Below, piece by piece: positions 26,747 through 35,764 of a stretch of DNA of 64,000 nt. The stretch spans positions 1-64,000 of the forward strand of contig NZ_SNUB01000001.1 in NCBI RefSeq assembly GCF_004378355.1, given 5' to 3'. The stretch comes from Psychromonas algicola. GTDB lineage: Bacteria; Pseudomonadota; Gammaproteobacteria; Enterobacterales; Psychromonadaceae. Under the pieces are notes generated by a model. The model was not told the origin of the DNA, made no database searches, and saw nothing but the letters and a program-made list of their open reading frames with translations. Within the stretch, counting starts at the first letter, position 1; every line of letters starts with the position of its first letter. Position numbers and translations under genes: made by a program.

Positions 26747-27589
26747 TTATTTTTTAACGCCTAATTCACGTAAACGTTCATCTAAATAACTTTCAGCTGT
26801 ATAGCGTTCTGATAACACCACTTCTGGTTTCGGGTGTAAAAATAACGGTAATGAAATACGTGATTTAGTACTACGTTCACCCGTTGGATTAATCACTCGA
26901 TGAATGGTTGAAGGATAATAACCACCTGAAGCTTCTTGTAACATATCACCAATATTGATAATAATATTACCGAAATCACAAGGTACATCGTACCAGCTTC
27001 CATCACTTGCAATAACTTGTAATCCGGGTTCGTTAGCTGCAGGCAAAACAGTCAATAAGTTAATATCCCCGTGTGCAGCGGCTCGTATAGCACCTGGCTC
27101 TTCTTCTCCTGTCATTGGAGGGTAATGTAAAACGCGTAATAATGTACCAGCACTCTCTTTTACCATTGATGGTAGTGATTGAGTAAATTTAGCTTTTACT
27201 TCTGCTGGCGCATACTCTTCGATCCAACCTAATAACTCTTGTGCTAGACCATTAGCAAGATCATAATATTCCATTACCTGTGCTTTTAAGTTCTCAGGCA
27301 TTTGCCCCCAAGGGTAACAGTGGAAATATTCTTTAATATCTTTAATTGAATGTCCTTTAGCAACTTCAGAAACTGAAGGTGGGAAATAGCCATCTTGTGT
27401 TTCAGGATTAAAAGTAAAACCATGCTTTGCTTCATCCATAAAGAAATCGTACCAAGTATCATAAATGGCCTGTACTTTCTCTTTAGCAATGGGGTGATTA
27501 GTTAACACACCAAAACCCGTTTGATGTAATGATTCTACAAAGCGTCGTGCAGCATCATCTGCTGTATAATCTACCGTTAAAACATTCAT
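26747..27589 (-). CDS. 2-oxoglutarate/Fe(II) oxygenase, isopenicillin N synthase-like
   Basis: This 280-residue dioxygenase has the DIOX_N domain (about 1-110) and a jelly-roll core. The iron ligands are His173 and Asp175 (AAHGDINLLT) and His230 (STIHRVINP). The RxS motif that binds the co-substrate is Arg244/Ser246. Such enzymes hydroxylate or oxidise small molecules, but the substrate is unknown. It is 130 bp downstream of hisIE, behind a terminator, so it probably has its own promoter. Confidence 0.87.
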   Translation of the reverse strand: MNVLTVDYTADDAARRFVESLHQTGFGVLTNHPIAKEKVQAIYDTWYDFFMDEAKHGFTFNPETQDGYFPPSVSEVAKGHSIKDIKEYFHCYPWGQMPENLKAQVMEYYDLANGLAQELLGWIEEYAPAEVKAKFTQSLPSMVKESAGTLLRVLHYPPMTGEEEPGAIRAAAHGDINLLTVLPAANEPGLQVIASDGSWYDVPCDFGNIIINIGDMLQEASGGYYPSTIHRVINPTGERSTKSRISLPLFLHPKPEVVLSERYTAESYLDERLRELGVKK

Positions 27590-27671
27590 GATTAACTCTC
27601 TAATTGGTTGTAAATTCTATATTTATACTAATTTATATTGCAAAATTTAGCATTCGCTTTTATTTCGCACA

Positions 27672-27697
27672 TAAAAAAACCGCTAAATAGCGGTTTA
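27672..27697 (-). terminator. Terminator of hisF-hisIE
   Basis: AAACCGCT / AGCGGTTT with a 4-nt loop and a run of T on the minus strand lies 23 bp after the hisIE stop. Confidence 0.88.
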
Positions 27698-27719
27698 AAT
27701 ACACGTTAAACTAAATGGG

Positions 27720-28343
27720 TTATTTAGTATGGCGTTCTTTCAATTTTGCAGCAACGTCAGCTAACGTTAACCCTTCATTTTGTAATAGAACAGTTAAGTG
27801 ATATAACAAATCAGCACTTTCGCAAGTTAATTCATCCATATCGTTTGCCATTGCTGCTAATGCAACTTCAACACCTTCTTCACCGACTTTCTGAGAAATG
27901 CGTTTAGTTCCTCGTGCATACAAGCTTGCGGTATAACTACTTTTTGGATCTGCACCTTTGCGACTTTTAACGATTTGTTCTAAATCAGCAATGAAACTTA
28001 AAGAAGGCTCTAACTCGTTTTTAAAACAAGTTTCAGTTCCCAAATGACAAGTAGGACCGACAGGATCGACGATGGCTAACAATGTATCATTATCACAATC
28101 GCTACTAATTTCAACAACATTTAAAAAGTTGCCTGACTCTTCACCTTTACACCATAAACGTTGCTTAGTGCGGCTAAAGAAAGTCATTTTACCAGATTCA
28201 AGTGTTGCGGCTAAAGATGCTTCATTAACATAACCCAACATTAACACTTTACCTGAAGTACGATTTTGCACGACTACAGGCATAAGGTTGTCTACTTTTG
28301 CCCAATCTAAAGACTGAAGTTGTTCTTGTTTCATTAAATTCAT
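27720..28343 (-). CDS. hisIE: Bifunctional phosphoribosyl-AMP cyclohydrolase / phosphoribosyl-ATP pyrophosphatase
   Basis: This fused enzyme performs steps 2 and 3 of histidine synthesis. The HisI part (about 1-115) includes WCKGEESGN, the zinc ligands in DCDNDTLL and [12 protein letters not shown]. The HisE part (about 120-207) has [13 protein letters not shown] and the [13 protein letters not shown] helix. At 207 residues it matches enterobacterial HisIE. It overlaps the end of hisF by 4 bp (ATGA) and closes the second, detached half of the his pathway genes. Confidence 0.96.
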   Translation of the reverse strand: MNLMKQEQLQSLDWAKVDNLMPVVVQNRTSGKVLMLGYVNEASLAATLESGKMTFFSRTKQRLWCKGEESGNFLNVVEISSDCDNDTLLAIVDPVGPTCHLGTETCFKNELEPSLSFIADLEQIVKSRKGADPKSSYTASLYARGTKRISQKVGEEGVEVALAAMANDMDELTCESADLLYHLTVLLQNEGLTLADVAAKLKERHTK

Positions 28344-29113
28344 AATCGAATCTCTACCTTTTCTGTTTTAAGGTAAGATTTTAACTCACCAATATTTATT
28401 ATTTGTTTGTGGAATACACTCGCAGCTAATGCACCATCTACATCGGCATCATTGAACACGTCTCTAAAGTGAACCATTTCACCTGCACCACCTGATGCAA
28501 TTAATGGAACGTTACAAATTGCACGAGCTTGGCTGAGTTGGTCAATATCATAACCACAACGAACACCATCCTGATTCATCACGTTTAGAACGATTTCACC
28601 TGCGCCACGAGATTGTACTTCTTTGATCCAATCAAATGTATTCCATTTGGTCGTTACGGTTGCATCTTCATTACCTGTAAATTGCTTAACTTGATGTTGA
28701 CCTGTTGCTTCATCAAAGTATGAATCAATACCAATAACAATACATTGTGTACCAAATTTTTCTGCCAAACGATTGATTAAGCTTGGATCTGCAAGTGCAG
28801 GGCTGTTGATTGATACTTTATCGGCTCCAAATTCAAGGATACGTTTAGCATCTTCTTCTGTTTTAATACCGCCAGCAACACAAAATGGAATATCAATAAC
28901 TTCTGCTACGCGACTTACCCAGCTTTTATCGACAACACGATCATCAGAGCTTGCAGTAATATCATAAAATACCAATTCGTCTGCGCCTTCTTCAGCGTAG
29001 CGTTTAGCAAGAGGTACAATATCTCCCACTATTTCATGGTTTCGAAACTGAACACCTTTAACGACTTGTCCATCTTTAACATCTAAACAAGGGATAATAC
29101 GTTTTGCTAACAT
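28340..29113 (-). CDS. hisF: Imidazole glycerol phosphate synthase, cyclase subunit
   Basis: This TIM-barrel partner of HisH (47302) closes the imidazole ring. At 257 residues it is full length. The catalytic aspartate in [14 protein letters not shown] near residue 11 and the phosphate loops ([18 protein letters not shown]) are intact. Its usual upstream neighbour hisA is 17.4 kb away, so its expression must come from a separate promoter; a TATAAT lies 56 bp upstream on this strand. HisF and HisH must meet from two transcripts. Confidence 0.97.
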   Translation of the reverse strand: MLAKRIIPCLDVKDGQVVKGVQFRNHEIVGDIVPLAKRYAEEGADELVFYDITASSDDRVVDKSWVSRVAEVIDIPFCVAGGIKTEEDAKRILEFGADKVSINSPALADPSLINRLAEKFGTQCIVIGIDSYFDEATGQHQVKQFTGNEDATVTTKWNTFDWIKEVQSRGAGEIVLNVMNQDGVRCGYDIDQLSQARAICNVPLIASGGAGEMVHFRDVFNDADVDGALAASVFHKQIINIGELKSYLKTEKVEIRL

Positions 29114-29168
29114 GGAGCCTCGCTATTATAAGAACTGGGGTTGTAGCATCTTGAATAAGTAAGCGCGC

Positions 29169-29174
29169 ATTATA
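29169..29174 (-). promoter_or_regulatory. Candidate -10 box for hisF
   Basis: TATAAT on the minus strand, 56 bp before the hisF ATG. The -35 region is poor (TACAAA at 17-bp spacing). Since hisA has its own terminator, a local promoter is required. Confidence 0.4.
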
Positions 29175-29259
29175 TAGCTAATGAACAAAGGTTTGTAGTA
29201 GCTAAGCTTAGAAAAAGGCGTTTTTTTTAAGGAACTTGTATGCGGACTGGTGCTTCGGG

Positions 29260-29281
29260 CAATATTCGAATTAGAATATTG
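29260..29281. repeat. Dyad between hisF and the lipoprotein gene
   Basis: CAATATTC / GAATATTG, perfect 8-bp arms with a 6-nt spacer, lies in the 406-bp divergent gap 29114-29519. The gap otherwise holds AT-rich sequence and no gene. Confidence 0.45.
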
Positions 29282-29519
29282 TGATTACAATTTCTGTATT
29301 TTTATTTGTAAATCACTAATTAATCTTATTCAAATGAATATATTTATCAGCAATATAATAAGCTTACCTAAACAAAATATTATTTTTTCTATCTCGTTAT
29401 GTAAAAACATTTCTTTTTGAGTACAGATCTGTATAGTTTATTTGACTGATTTATCAACAATCTATATTAACGATTAAACAAATATGAACAATACATTTGC
29501 CTAATTCAAAGGAAATCAT

Positions 29520-30908
29520 ATGATAAAACAAGCTTTTGGGCTGTTTGCGATACTCTTACTAACTAGTTGCGATTCAGAAAATGAAAGAAATGATCCAAGA
29601 AGTGTTAGTAGTGTAACTTCAGGCGATATTACTTTTAATTTTGGCGATGAGTATGAAACCGGTCAATTTTTAGATGGACAATGGTGGGTTCACAATAATG
29701 GTGGGAACGTAGAGATCACTTCTATTTCTCCAGACTCATTTGATGACAATGGCCGAGTACGTAATGGCGCTGAAATTAATCCACTTAACGAAAGTACTCA
29801 AGGGTTTGATGGTCTTAGGGACTTAGATGTCATTGCTACCGATATGGCCTATGACTCAAGTAAAAATGTCGATCCTGGGAACACAGGCGAATCTTTAATT
29901 TTAGCCGCTGGAAATTCAGTTGTTAAAGCGATTTCTAAAGAAGAAAATACGCAACGTCCGTTCATTACTCAAGCTGCGATATTAACAATACTCAGTGAAA
30001 CGCCTCCAAATAATTCATTTCGTCCAGCTTATGTTGGTACAGATAAAACTATCCTAGCGACATTAACTGACTTGAACTTTAACGTCTTAGGTAAATATGC
30101 TCGTTTAGAGACAACGCCAGATATCAGTGATTATGTTCCATATATTGAAGGTGTTTGGTTAGATCATAATACAGAGTGGACACAAAGAGAGATTCACCCT
30201 GAGTCATCAATGCCATTATATGGTCGTGAACTGGGCAAGTTAACCAGTATTATTGGTCTACAATTACAGCTCGATTATACCGATCAAGAAAAACAAGATG
30301 CCTTAGTTGCAATGGTTCAATATGCTATTGATATTTATGGTATTTTAGGTAATGGGCCAATAGACGATAAAGAAGGTTATTACTGGTATAACAGTGGTGG
30401 GCATAATCAAGGCCGTAAACTACCTTTGCTAATTGGTGGATTAGTATTAAATCATTCAGGCATGTTAGCCGCCGCAGACGCTCAAAATGGCAATAATTTA
30501 TTGTTTTCAGAAGACCAACAAACTTTTTATGTAAGCCAAACTGAGATAGACCGCTCAGTGGCTGATGACGAAGAAGATCAAGTAGATTACACAAGTTCAG
30601 ATATAGGATTACCAGAATGGGGCATCCGTTATTGGGACGGTACGGCCAACTTTTTAAATGCAGACTGGGGTTCAAGATATCGAACAGTAACAGGTAATGT
30701 TTATGTAGTAACTTCCTTAGCTGTAAAAATGATGGGGGCAACAGAACAGTGGGGTTGGCCTGCAATGTTTGATTATTCAGACCGTTACTTTTCTATCCAA
30801 GGTGAAAGTGTATCTAGCAGCTTATTTGGAAATAGTATTGATACATCGGCAGCTGAACTATGGAATACTTATCGTTCAGAATTAGGGGACAACAATTACG
30901 ATGAATAA
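29520..30908 (+). CDS. Secreted lipoprotein of unknown function (462 aa)
   Basis: A lipoprotein signal ends in LLTSC (Cys17). The mature part has a beta-rich N-terminal region (about 30-130), then a region rich in aromatic and Gly residues with YYWYNSGGHNQGRKLPLLIG near 290-310 and LPEWGIRYWDG near 375. The mix of helical hairpins and exposed aromatics recalls alpha/alpha-toroid polysaccharide-active proteins, but no family or catalytic residues were recognised. It is the first gene inside the segment that splits the his operon and has its own terminator. Confidence 0.65.
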   Translation: MIKQAFGLFAILLLTSCDSENERNDPRSVSSVTSGDITFNFGDEYETGQFLDGQWWVHNNGGNVEITSISPDSFDDNGRVRNGAEINPLNESTQGFDGLRDLDVIATDMAYDSSKNVDPGNTGESLILAAGNSVVKAISKEENTQRPFITQAAILTILSETPPNNSFRPAYVGTDKTILATLTDLNFNVLGKYARLETTPDISDYVPYIEGVWLDHNTEWTQREIHPESSMPLYGRELGKLTSIIGLQLQLDYTDQEKQDALVAMVQYAIDIYGILGNGPIDDKEGYYWYNSGGHNQGRKLPLLIGGLVLNHSGMLAAADAQNGNNLLFSEDQQTFYVSQTEIDRSVADDEEDQVDYTSSDIGLPEWGIRYWDGTANFLNADWGSRYRTVTGNVYVVTSLAVKMMGATEQWGWPAMFDYSDRYFSIQGESVSSSLFGNSIDTSAAELWNTYRSELGDNNYDE

Positions 30909-30942
30909 ATTTATGATGATTGCTTAACCATGCTCCTTTATT

Positions 30943-30973
30943 AAAAGCCAAATAAATCATTTATTTGGCTTTT
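30943..30973 (+). terminator. Terminator after the 462-aa lipoprotein gene
   Basis: AAAAGCCAAATAAA / TTTATTTGGCTTTT, a perfect 14-bp stem with a 3-nt loop. Its 3' arm is itself T-rich. Confidence 0.8.
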
Positions 30974-31089
30974 AAGTTTCTAATAAAAAATTTTATTGTC
31001 TCTACTCTACTTCATTATATCCTTAATTTTATTCTTATATTGCTTAAGACTGTAAATCCATGAGTTTCAAATTTTATTTAAACTTAAAA

Positions 31090-31119
31090 AGATCTAAAGT
31101 GAGTTAATCCTCGTATTAA
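31090..31119 (+). promoter_or_regulatory. Candidate ChrR-dependent ECF-sigma promoter
   Basis: AGATCT (31090-31095) and CGTATTAA (31112-31119), 16 bp apart, lie 22 bp upstream of the DUF2878 gene. The same two-part pattern occurs before the sigma factor gene itself at 33384, which supports a shared regulon. Confidence 0.5.
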
Positions 31120-31141
31120 AGAATAACGGAGGATTTCTTAT

Positions 31142-31636
31142 ATGTTAATTAATATGATTGGTTTTAATGTGGCTTGGTTCGGGCTTATCTATTTAGGTAA
31201 CAGCTTTGTACCTATTGCTTTGTTAATGCTATTAGCGCATTTCAAGTGGCTTTCAAAGAGTAAAAGTGAAATCACCTTAGTATTTTTGGTGACTTTGATT
31301 GGCATCAGTGTTGATTCATTATTCCAATTAACTAACGTTTTTATTTTCCCAAATAATAATCATATACCAGTATGGCTAGTCTTTATCTGGATTGGTTTTG
31401 CGACCACAATCAGTCATAGCCTGTCATTCCTCGCTGCTTATAAACCTCTACAACTATTACTTGGCTTTATTATGGCGCCACTTAGTTATAAATCAGGTGA
31501 AATGCTTGGTGCTGTTGAATTTGGGCAATCTTATTTGTCCACTCACTTTATTTTGGGGACAACGTGGGCAATGCTACTTCTGTTGTTCTTTTCCTTGAAA
31601 GCTCGTTTTAATAATAAAGAGGTGAATTATGCGTAA
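31142..31636 (+). CDS. DUF2878 family membrane protein
   Basis: This 164-residue inner-membrane protein has about five hydrophobic helices. The start NMIGFNVAWFGLIYLG and the VPIALLMLLAHFKWL and VWLVFIWIGFATTISHSL segments are in the DUF2878 pattern. Its function is unknown, but the family repeatedly accompanies photolyase, DUF1365 and cyclopropane synthase genes in ChrR-sigma clusters. It overlaps the next gene by 8 bp and is preceded by a candidate ECF-sigma promoter. Confidence 0.78.
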   Translation: MLINMIGFNVAWFGLIYLGNSFVPIALLMLLAHFKWLSKSKSEITLVFLVTLIGISVDSLFQLTNVFIFPNNNHIPVWLVFIWIGFATTISHSLSFLAAYKPLQLLLGFIMAPLSYKSGEMLGAVEFGQSYLSTHFILGTTWAMLLLLFFSLKARFNNKEVNYA

Positions 31637-32180
31637 ATTCATATTGGCACTTATTTTGGTTACTTTTAATCAAAGTAGTGCACTCGCAAATAAGCAAATC
31701 GTTGCTGAGCAATGGGCTCTTGAATTGTCTGAAACGCTTGAAAAAAATGCATTTAAGCCAATTGGTAATACAGTCTTTAGTTTTCTATTTTGGGATCTTT
31801 ATAAAAGTAAGTTGCTTACCACTTCAAAGCAATTTCCACTTCAATCTGAAGATGACAAATTACTTTACGAAATCGAATACTTCAAAGCGATTTCTGCGAA
31901 GAGTTTGGTAGAGAAAACAGTCGAACAATGGCAGCACCTTGGTTACGAAGGCTCTCGTTATGAACCTTATCTTAATAAGTTGCAACGTATTTGGCCTGAT
32001 ATAAATCCTGGCGATAAATTAACTTTCGTGATGAACAATAGCAATAGCGCTTTCTACCACAACAAACGATTGGTTGGTGTTATGGGGGATATTGAATTTG
32101 GCCCATTGTTTTTAGATATTTGGTTATCAGAGAAAACAAGTGAGCCTGAATTAAGAAAAGAATTATTAGGGAGAAAATAA
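31629..32180 (+). CDS. Chalcone isomerase-like protein
   Basis: This 183-residue exported protein has a signal peptide (MRKFILALILVTFNQSSALA). The mature fold is chalcone-isomerase-like, seen in KPIGNTVFSFLFWDLYKSKL, DKLTFVMNNSNSAFYHN and GVMGDIEFGPLFLDIWLSEK. Bacterial members are of unknown activity and may bind fatty acids. The gene overlaps DUF2878 by 8 bp and the DUF3833 gene starts 3 bp after it, so all three form one operon. Confidence 0.8.
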   Translation: MRKFILALILVTFNQSSALANKQIVAEQWALELSETLEKNAFKPIGNTVFSFLFWDLYKSKLLTTSKQFPLQSEDDKLLYEIEYFKAISAKSLVEKTVEQWQHLGYEGSRYEPYLNKLQRIWPDINPGDKLTFVMNNSNSAFYHNKRLVGVMGDIEFGPLFLDIWLSEKTSEPELRKELLGRK

Positions 32181-32182
32181 TT

Positions 32183-32737
32183 GTGCGTAGCTATTTTAAA
32201 TTATTAAGCCTGTTAGTCTCAAGCTTATTGCTTTCAAGCTGTTCAGCTAACTTAACGGATTATAGCGAAAAGCAAAATAGCTTTGATCTTAAAGAGTATT
32301 TTAATGGTGATGTTATTGCATGGGGAACCATTCAAGATCACAGTGATAAAGTGACTAGGCGGTTTTGTGTTGAATTGGAAGGTACTTGGCAAGGGAATGA
32401 AGGTGTTTTAGCTGAAAAATTCTACTTTGATGATGGTGAAATAAGTTATAGAAATTGGCAATTAACTAAAAATAAGGATGGTACTTATCGAGGACTTGCT
32501 GAAGATGTTATTGGTCATGCTATTGGTAAGCACCAAGGTTTCGCCTTTCAACTCCAATATACTTTGGCTTTAAAGGTAAATGACAGTGTTTATGAAGTTT
32601 CTATGGATGACTGGATGTATCAATTAGATGAGTACAGAGTCATGAATAAAACGGCCATTAATAAATTTGGATTCAATGTGGCTAATGTAACACTTTTTTT
32701 CGATAAACAATTGCCTATTAAAACTTGCGAAATATAA
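32183..32737 (+). CDS. DUF3833 family lipoprotein
   Basis: This 184-residue protein starts at a GTG. It has a lipobox LLLSSC (Cys20) and the DUF3833 core: FDLKEYFNGDVIAWGTIQDH, YFDDGEISYRNWQL and VSMDDWMYQLDEYRVMNKT. The predicted fold is a lipocalin-like barrel anchored in the membrane. Lipid handling would suit the cluster but is inferred. It is the third gene of the DUF2878 operon. Confidence 0.82.
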   Translation: MRSYFKLLSLLVSSLLLSSCSANLTDYSEKQNSFDLKEYFNGDVIAWGTIQDHSDKVTRRFCVELEGTWQGNEGVLAEKFYFDDGEISYRNWQLTKNKDGTYRGLAEDVIGHAIGKHQGFAFQLQYTLALKVNDSVYEVSMDDWMYQLDEYRVMNKTAINKFGFNVANVTLFFDKQLPIKTCEI

Positions 32738-32785
32738 ACAGTATGCAACTTATTATTAAACTAAAAACAAATATTAGGAACCACT

Positions 32786-33346
32786 ATGAACAGTCTTAAT
32801 ATTGAACTACCGCTATTTCCCTTGAGTATCTTCCTTTTACCAGGTGGCATAACTCGCTTGAGGATCTTTGAACCGCGTTATTTAAAGATGGTGGCTATCG
32901 CAAGTAACGGATTTATTATTTCTAAAGCACAAAACAATCGGGAAAAACGCTGGGGAAGCTGGGTTGAAATAATTAACTTCGACCAAGGGAAAGATGGCGT
33001 CCTTGAAATTGATGTACGTTGTAAATCATTAGTTAATATAGACGCGCAAGTTATTGAGCCTCAACACTTTATACAAGGAGTGCAATTTACTGCTGCGAGT
33101 GAGATTTCACATTGGTCGCAGAAAAAAGCAAATACAGATTTAGGCAAATTAACTGGTTCATTAAGTTCTTTATTTGAAAGTCATGATTTATTAAAAGACC
33201 TGTATACAGATAAAATTATAAACAACCCTTATTGGGTCGTTGCTCGTTGGTTAGAACTGTTACCTATTCCTTTTGAAGTTAAAAATTCATTTGTTTCTGC
33301 AAGTTCTTATGTTGATGCCAAAAAGTTAGTTAATTCAATTATTTAA
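32786..33346 (+). CDS. LON-substrate-binding-domain protein
   Basis: This 186-residue protein carries only the N-terminal domain of Lon protease: LPLFPLSIFLLPGGITRLRIFEPRYLKM at the start, then a helical part to the end. No ATPase or protease domain is present. Such stand-alone LON domains are of unknown function. It sits between the DUF3833 gene (49 bp gap) and the sigma factor gene. Confidence 0.8.
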   Translation: MNSLNIELPLFPLSIFLLPGGITRLRIFEPRYLKMVAIASNGFIISKAQNNREKRWGSWVEIINFDQGKDGVLEIDVRCKSLVNIDAQVIEPQHFIQGVQFTAASEISHWSQKKANTDLGKLTGSLSSLFESHDLLKDLYTDKIINNPYWVVARWLELLPIPFEVKNSFVSASSYVDAKKLVNSII

Positions 33347-33383
33347 TAAGTGCTGTTATTTTAAAATTAATTTTAACTAATAG

Positions 33384-33412
33384 TGATCCTAACTTATTTT
33401 TATCCGTATTAA
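33384..33412 (+). promoter_or_regulatory. ChrR-dependent ECF-sigma promoter of the sigma/chrR operon
   Basis: TGATCC (33384-33389) and CGTATTAA (33405-33412) are 15 bp apart and 29 bp upstream of the sigma gene. TGATCC is the -35 element known for RpoE/ChrR-type sigma factors (studied in Rhodobacter). Autoregulation is therefore likely. Confidence 0.65.
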
Positions 33413-33441
33413 GTCCTAGAGTCCAAATTTAGGAATTAAAT

Positions 33442-34068
33442 ATGGTAACAACACAAACTCAATTGCCAACATCTATAAGTCATGATAAATCTACTCATAT
33501 GAATGAATCTATAGATCACGCTCAGCTTAGTGAGTGGCTAAAACAAGTGGCAGAATTAAGATGCAAGGTCGCGTTTACGCACCTGTTTCATTTTTTTGCG
33601 CCTAAAATACAACGAATTTCACGTAGTAAATTTCCTAATGAAGCTCAATCACATGAAGTGGTTCAGGAAACAATGAGTAATGTGTGGCGTAAAGCGCACC
33701 TCTTTGATCCTGACAAAGGAGCGGCAACCACTTGGATATATACAGTGATGCGCAATGTTACTTTTGATTTATTAAGAAAAATCAAAAGTAATAGAGAAGA
33801 TAACCTAAGTGATGACATTTGGCCTGTTATTGAAGGTGAAGTATCACAGGATGAAGCTTATGAAGATCATCTAGAAAATAAACAATTATTAGATGTAATT
33901 GAAACGCTGCCAGAAGCTCAAAAAGAAGTCGTTAAAGGTTTTTATTTAATGGAAATGTCGCAAGAACAACTTGCCAACCATTTAAATTTACCTCTTGGTA
34001 CTATCAAATCAAGATTACGTTTAGCCTTAGCTAAATTAAAAGGGCAGTTAGGAGAAAACAATGATTAA
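33442..34068 (+). CDS. ECF sigma factor paired with ChrR
   Basis: This 208-residue sigma-70 family factor has region 2 at about residues 45-110 (AFTHLFHFFAPKIQRISRS, TTWIYTVMRNVTFDLLRK) and region 4 at about 145-200 (LPEAQKEVVKGFYLMEMSQE, LGTIKSRLRLALAKLK). It is equivalent to RpoE of Rhodobacter, which answers singlet oxygen. The downstream chrR overlaps it by 8 bp, the standard sigma/anti-sigma pair. Photolyase and cyclopropane synthase genes downstream fit a photo-oxidative stress regulon. Confidence 0.9.
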   Translation: MVTTQTQLPTSISHDKSTHMNESIDHAQLSEWLKQVAELRCKVAFTHLFHFFAPKIQRISRSKFPNEAQSHEVVQETMSNVWRKAHLFDPDKGAATTWIYTVMRNVTFDLLRKIKSNREDNLSDDIWPVIEGEVSQDEAYEDHLENKQLLDVIETLPEAQKEVVKGFYLMEMSQEQLANHLNLPLGTIKSRLRLALAKLKGQLGENND

Positions 34069-34744
34069 ACATCACCCAAAATTCGAATTAATTCAAGCTT
34101 ATGTTAACGGTGATCTACCTGCTTCATTGTCTATGGGGATTTCTATTCACGCTGAAATGTGTCCTGCTTGTCAACAAAAGATTGCGCAACTAACAGAGCA
34201 AGTGGCTGAATCTAGCTTTGAAGCGCAAACGATAGAAACTGAATCAACAAGTATTGGTGACACAAGTTCTGATACTAGTTTTGATTTTGAAAGTATGATC
34301 AATAACATTACTCTGTCAGCAGAGCTTGATGAAGTGGCAAAACCAGTCACTAAAACAATTACTTTTAAAACTAAAACATACCAATTACCAAAAGTATTGA
34401 ACCGTATAAAATTAGGCAAGACTGCTAATGTAGGTAAATTATCAAGAACGCGTTTACAGCTTGATGAAGACGAAATTCATTCAAGCTTGTTACATATCAA
34501 TGCCGGTGGTGGTGTCCCTGAGCATACTCATAAAGGCTTTGAGCTAACGGTTTTACTCGATGGCTCTTTTAGTGATGACAAAGGTGAATATGTAAAAGGT
34601 GATTTTATAATGCTTGATACAAGCATAAAACATAATCCTATCTCACAAGATGGATGTTTATGTTACACAGTTGCTAATGATGCACTACACTTTACCCAAG
34701 GAATTAATAAGTTATTGAATCCTATTGGTAACTTTATTTATTAG
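34061..34744 (+). CDS. chrR: ChrR-type zinc anti-sigma factor with cupin domain
   Basis: This 227-residue protein has an N-terminal zinc anti-sigma domain with His30, Cys34 and Cys37 (IHAEMCPACQQK), plus histidines at 4-5. These match the four zinc ligands of ChrR. The C-terminal cupin contains VPEHTHKGFELTVLLDGSF, where two histidines and a glutamate would hold a second zinc. In the known system singlet oxygen triggers ChrR loss and frees the sigma factor. The linker between the domains (about 60-100) is longer and richer in Ser/Thr than usual. Confidence 0.9.
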   Translation: MIKHHPKFELIQAYVNGDLPASLSMGISIHAEMCPACQQKIAQLTEQVAESSFEAQTIETESTSIGDTSSDTSFDFESMINNITLSAELDEVAKPVTKTITFKTKTYQLPKVLNRIKLGKTANVGKLSRTRLQLDEDEIHSSLLHINAGGGVPEHTHKGFELTVLLDGSFSDDKGEYVKGDFIMLDTSIKHNPISQDGCLCYTVANDALHFTQGINKLLNPIGNFIY

Positions 34745-34756
34745 CCGGAGCTTTAA

Positions 34757-35716
34757 ATGATTTTCGATGTTGAAAAAAAAGACCTAAAAATTGGTATTAG
34801 TGCTTGTTTAATTGGGCAAAAGGTACGCTTTGATTCAAGTAATAAACCATCGCGCTTTTGTATTGATGAATTGTCGGAACATGTAGAATATGAAGCATTT
34901 TGTCCTGAAGTAGCCATTGGTTTACCGGTTCCAAGACCGACTATTCGTCAAATTAAGAAAGACGACATGATTCATGTTGCTAGACCTGATGGAAGCGGAG
35001 ACGTAACCGAAGCTTTACAAGCTTATGGTAAAAAAGTGGCTAGCATGACTCAACACTTAAGTGGTTATATTTTCTGTGCTAAAAGTCCTACCTGTGGAAT
35101 GGAGCGTGTCAAAATCTATTCACCTGAAGGTAATTCATTAAAATCAGATGGTATTGGTTCTTTTGCGAAAGAAATAATGGAAGCAAATCCATTATTACCC
35201 TGTGAAGAAAATGGTCGCTTAAACGATATGCATATTCGTGAAAATTTTGTAGCACGTGTTTATGCTTATAAACATTGGCAGCAGGTTTATGCTTCTGGTT
35301 TAACAAAGCATAAATTAACTACTTTCCACAGCCATTATAAATACACTGTCATGAGTCATAACTTAGTGGCATATAGAAAGTTAGGGCAGTTACTTGCCAA
35401 CGATGAACTGTCATTACACGAGAAATCGTCACAGTATATTTCAGGGTTAATGGAAGCACTTAAAATACCTGCTACACGTAAAAACCATGTAAATACATTA
35501 ACGCATATTCAAGGTTACTTTACTGAACACCTAAACGCGCTCCAACGTAAAGAATTGTGTGAAAAAATTGATGGTTACCGTCTTGGTTTACTACCTTTGA
35601 TTGCACCTTTAACGTTACTTAATCATTATTTATTACACTATCCAAAAGACTATTTGAAAGGGCAATCTTATTTGGCTCCTTATCCTGATAGTTTAAGACT
35701 TCGCTACGCTTACTAA
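34757..35716 (+). CDS. DUF523 + DUF1722 fusion protein (YbgA-like)
   Basis: This 319-residue protein joins an N-terminal DUF523 domain (about 8-150, KIGISACLIGQKVRFDSSNK, CPEVAIGLPVPRPTI, AKSPTCGMERVKIY with cysteines that may bind Fe-S) to a C-terminal DUF1722 domain (about 190-305, FHSHYKYTVMSHNLVAYRKL). E. coli YbgA has only DUF1722 and also lies next to the photolyase gene. A role linked to photolyase or tRNA sulfur chemistry has been proposed for such domains, but it is unproven. It starts 12 bp after chrR. Confidence 0.85.
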   Translation: MIFDVEKKDLKIGISACLIGQKVRFDSSNKPSRFCIDELSEHVEYEAFCPEVAIGLPVPRPTIRQIKKDDMIHVARPDGSGDVTEALQAYGKKVASMTQHLSGYIFCAKSPTCGMERVKIYSPEGNSLKSDGIGSFAKEIMEANPLLPCEENGRLNDMHIRENFVARVYAYKHWQQVYASGLTKHKLTTFHSHYKYTVMSHNLVAYRKLGQLLANDELSLHEKSSQYISGLMEALKIPATRKNHVNTLTHIQGYFTEHLNALQRKELCEKIDGYRLGLLPLIAPLTLLNHYLLHYPKDYLKGQSYLAPYPDSLRLRYAY

Positions 35717-35764
35717 AGCGCAGCTAGATTTTATAAAAATTAAATTTCAAGTTAAGGGAACAAA

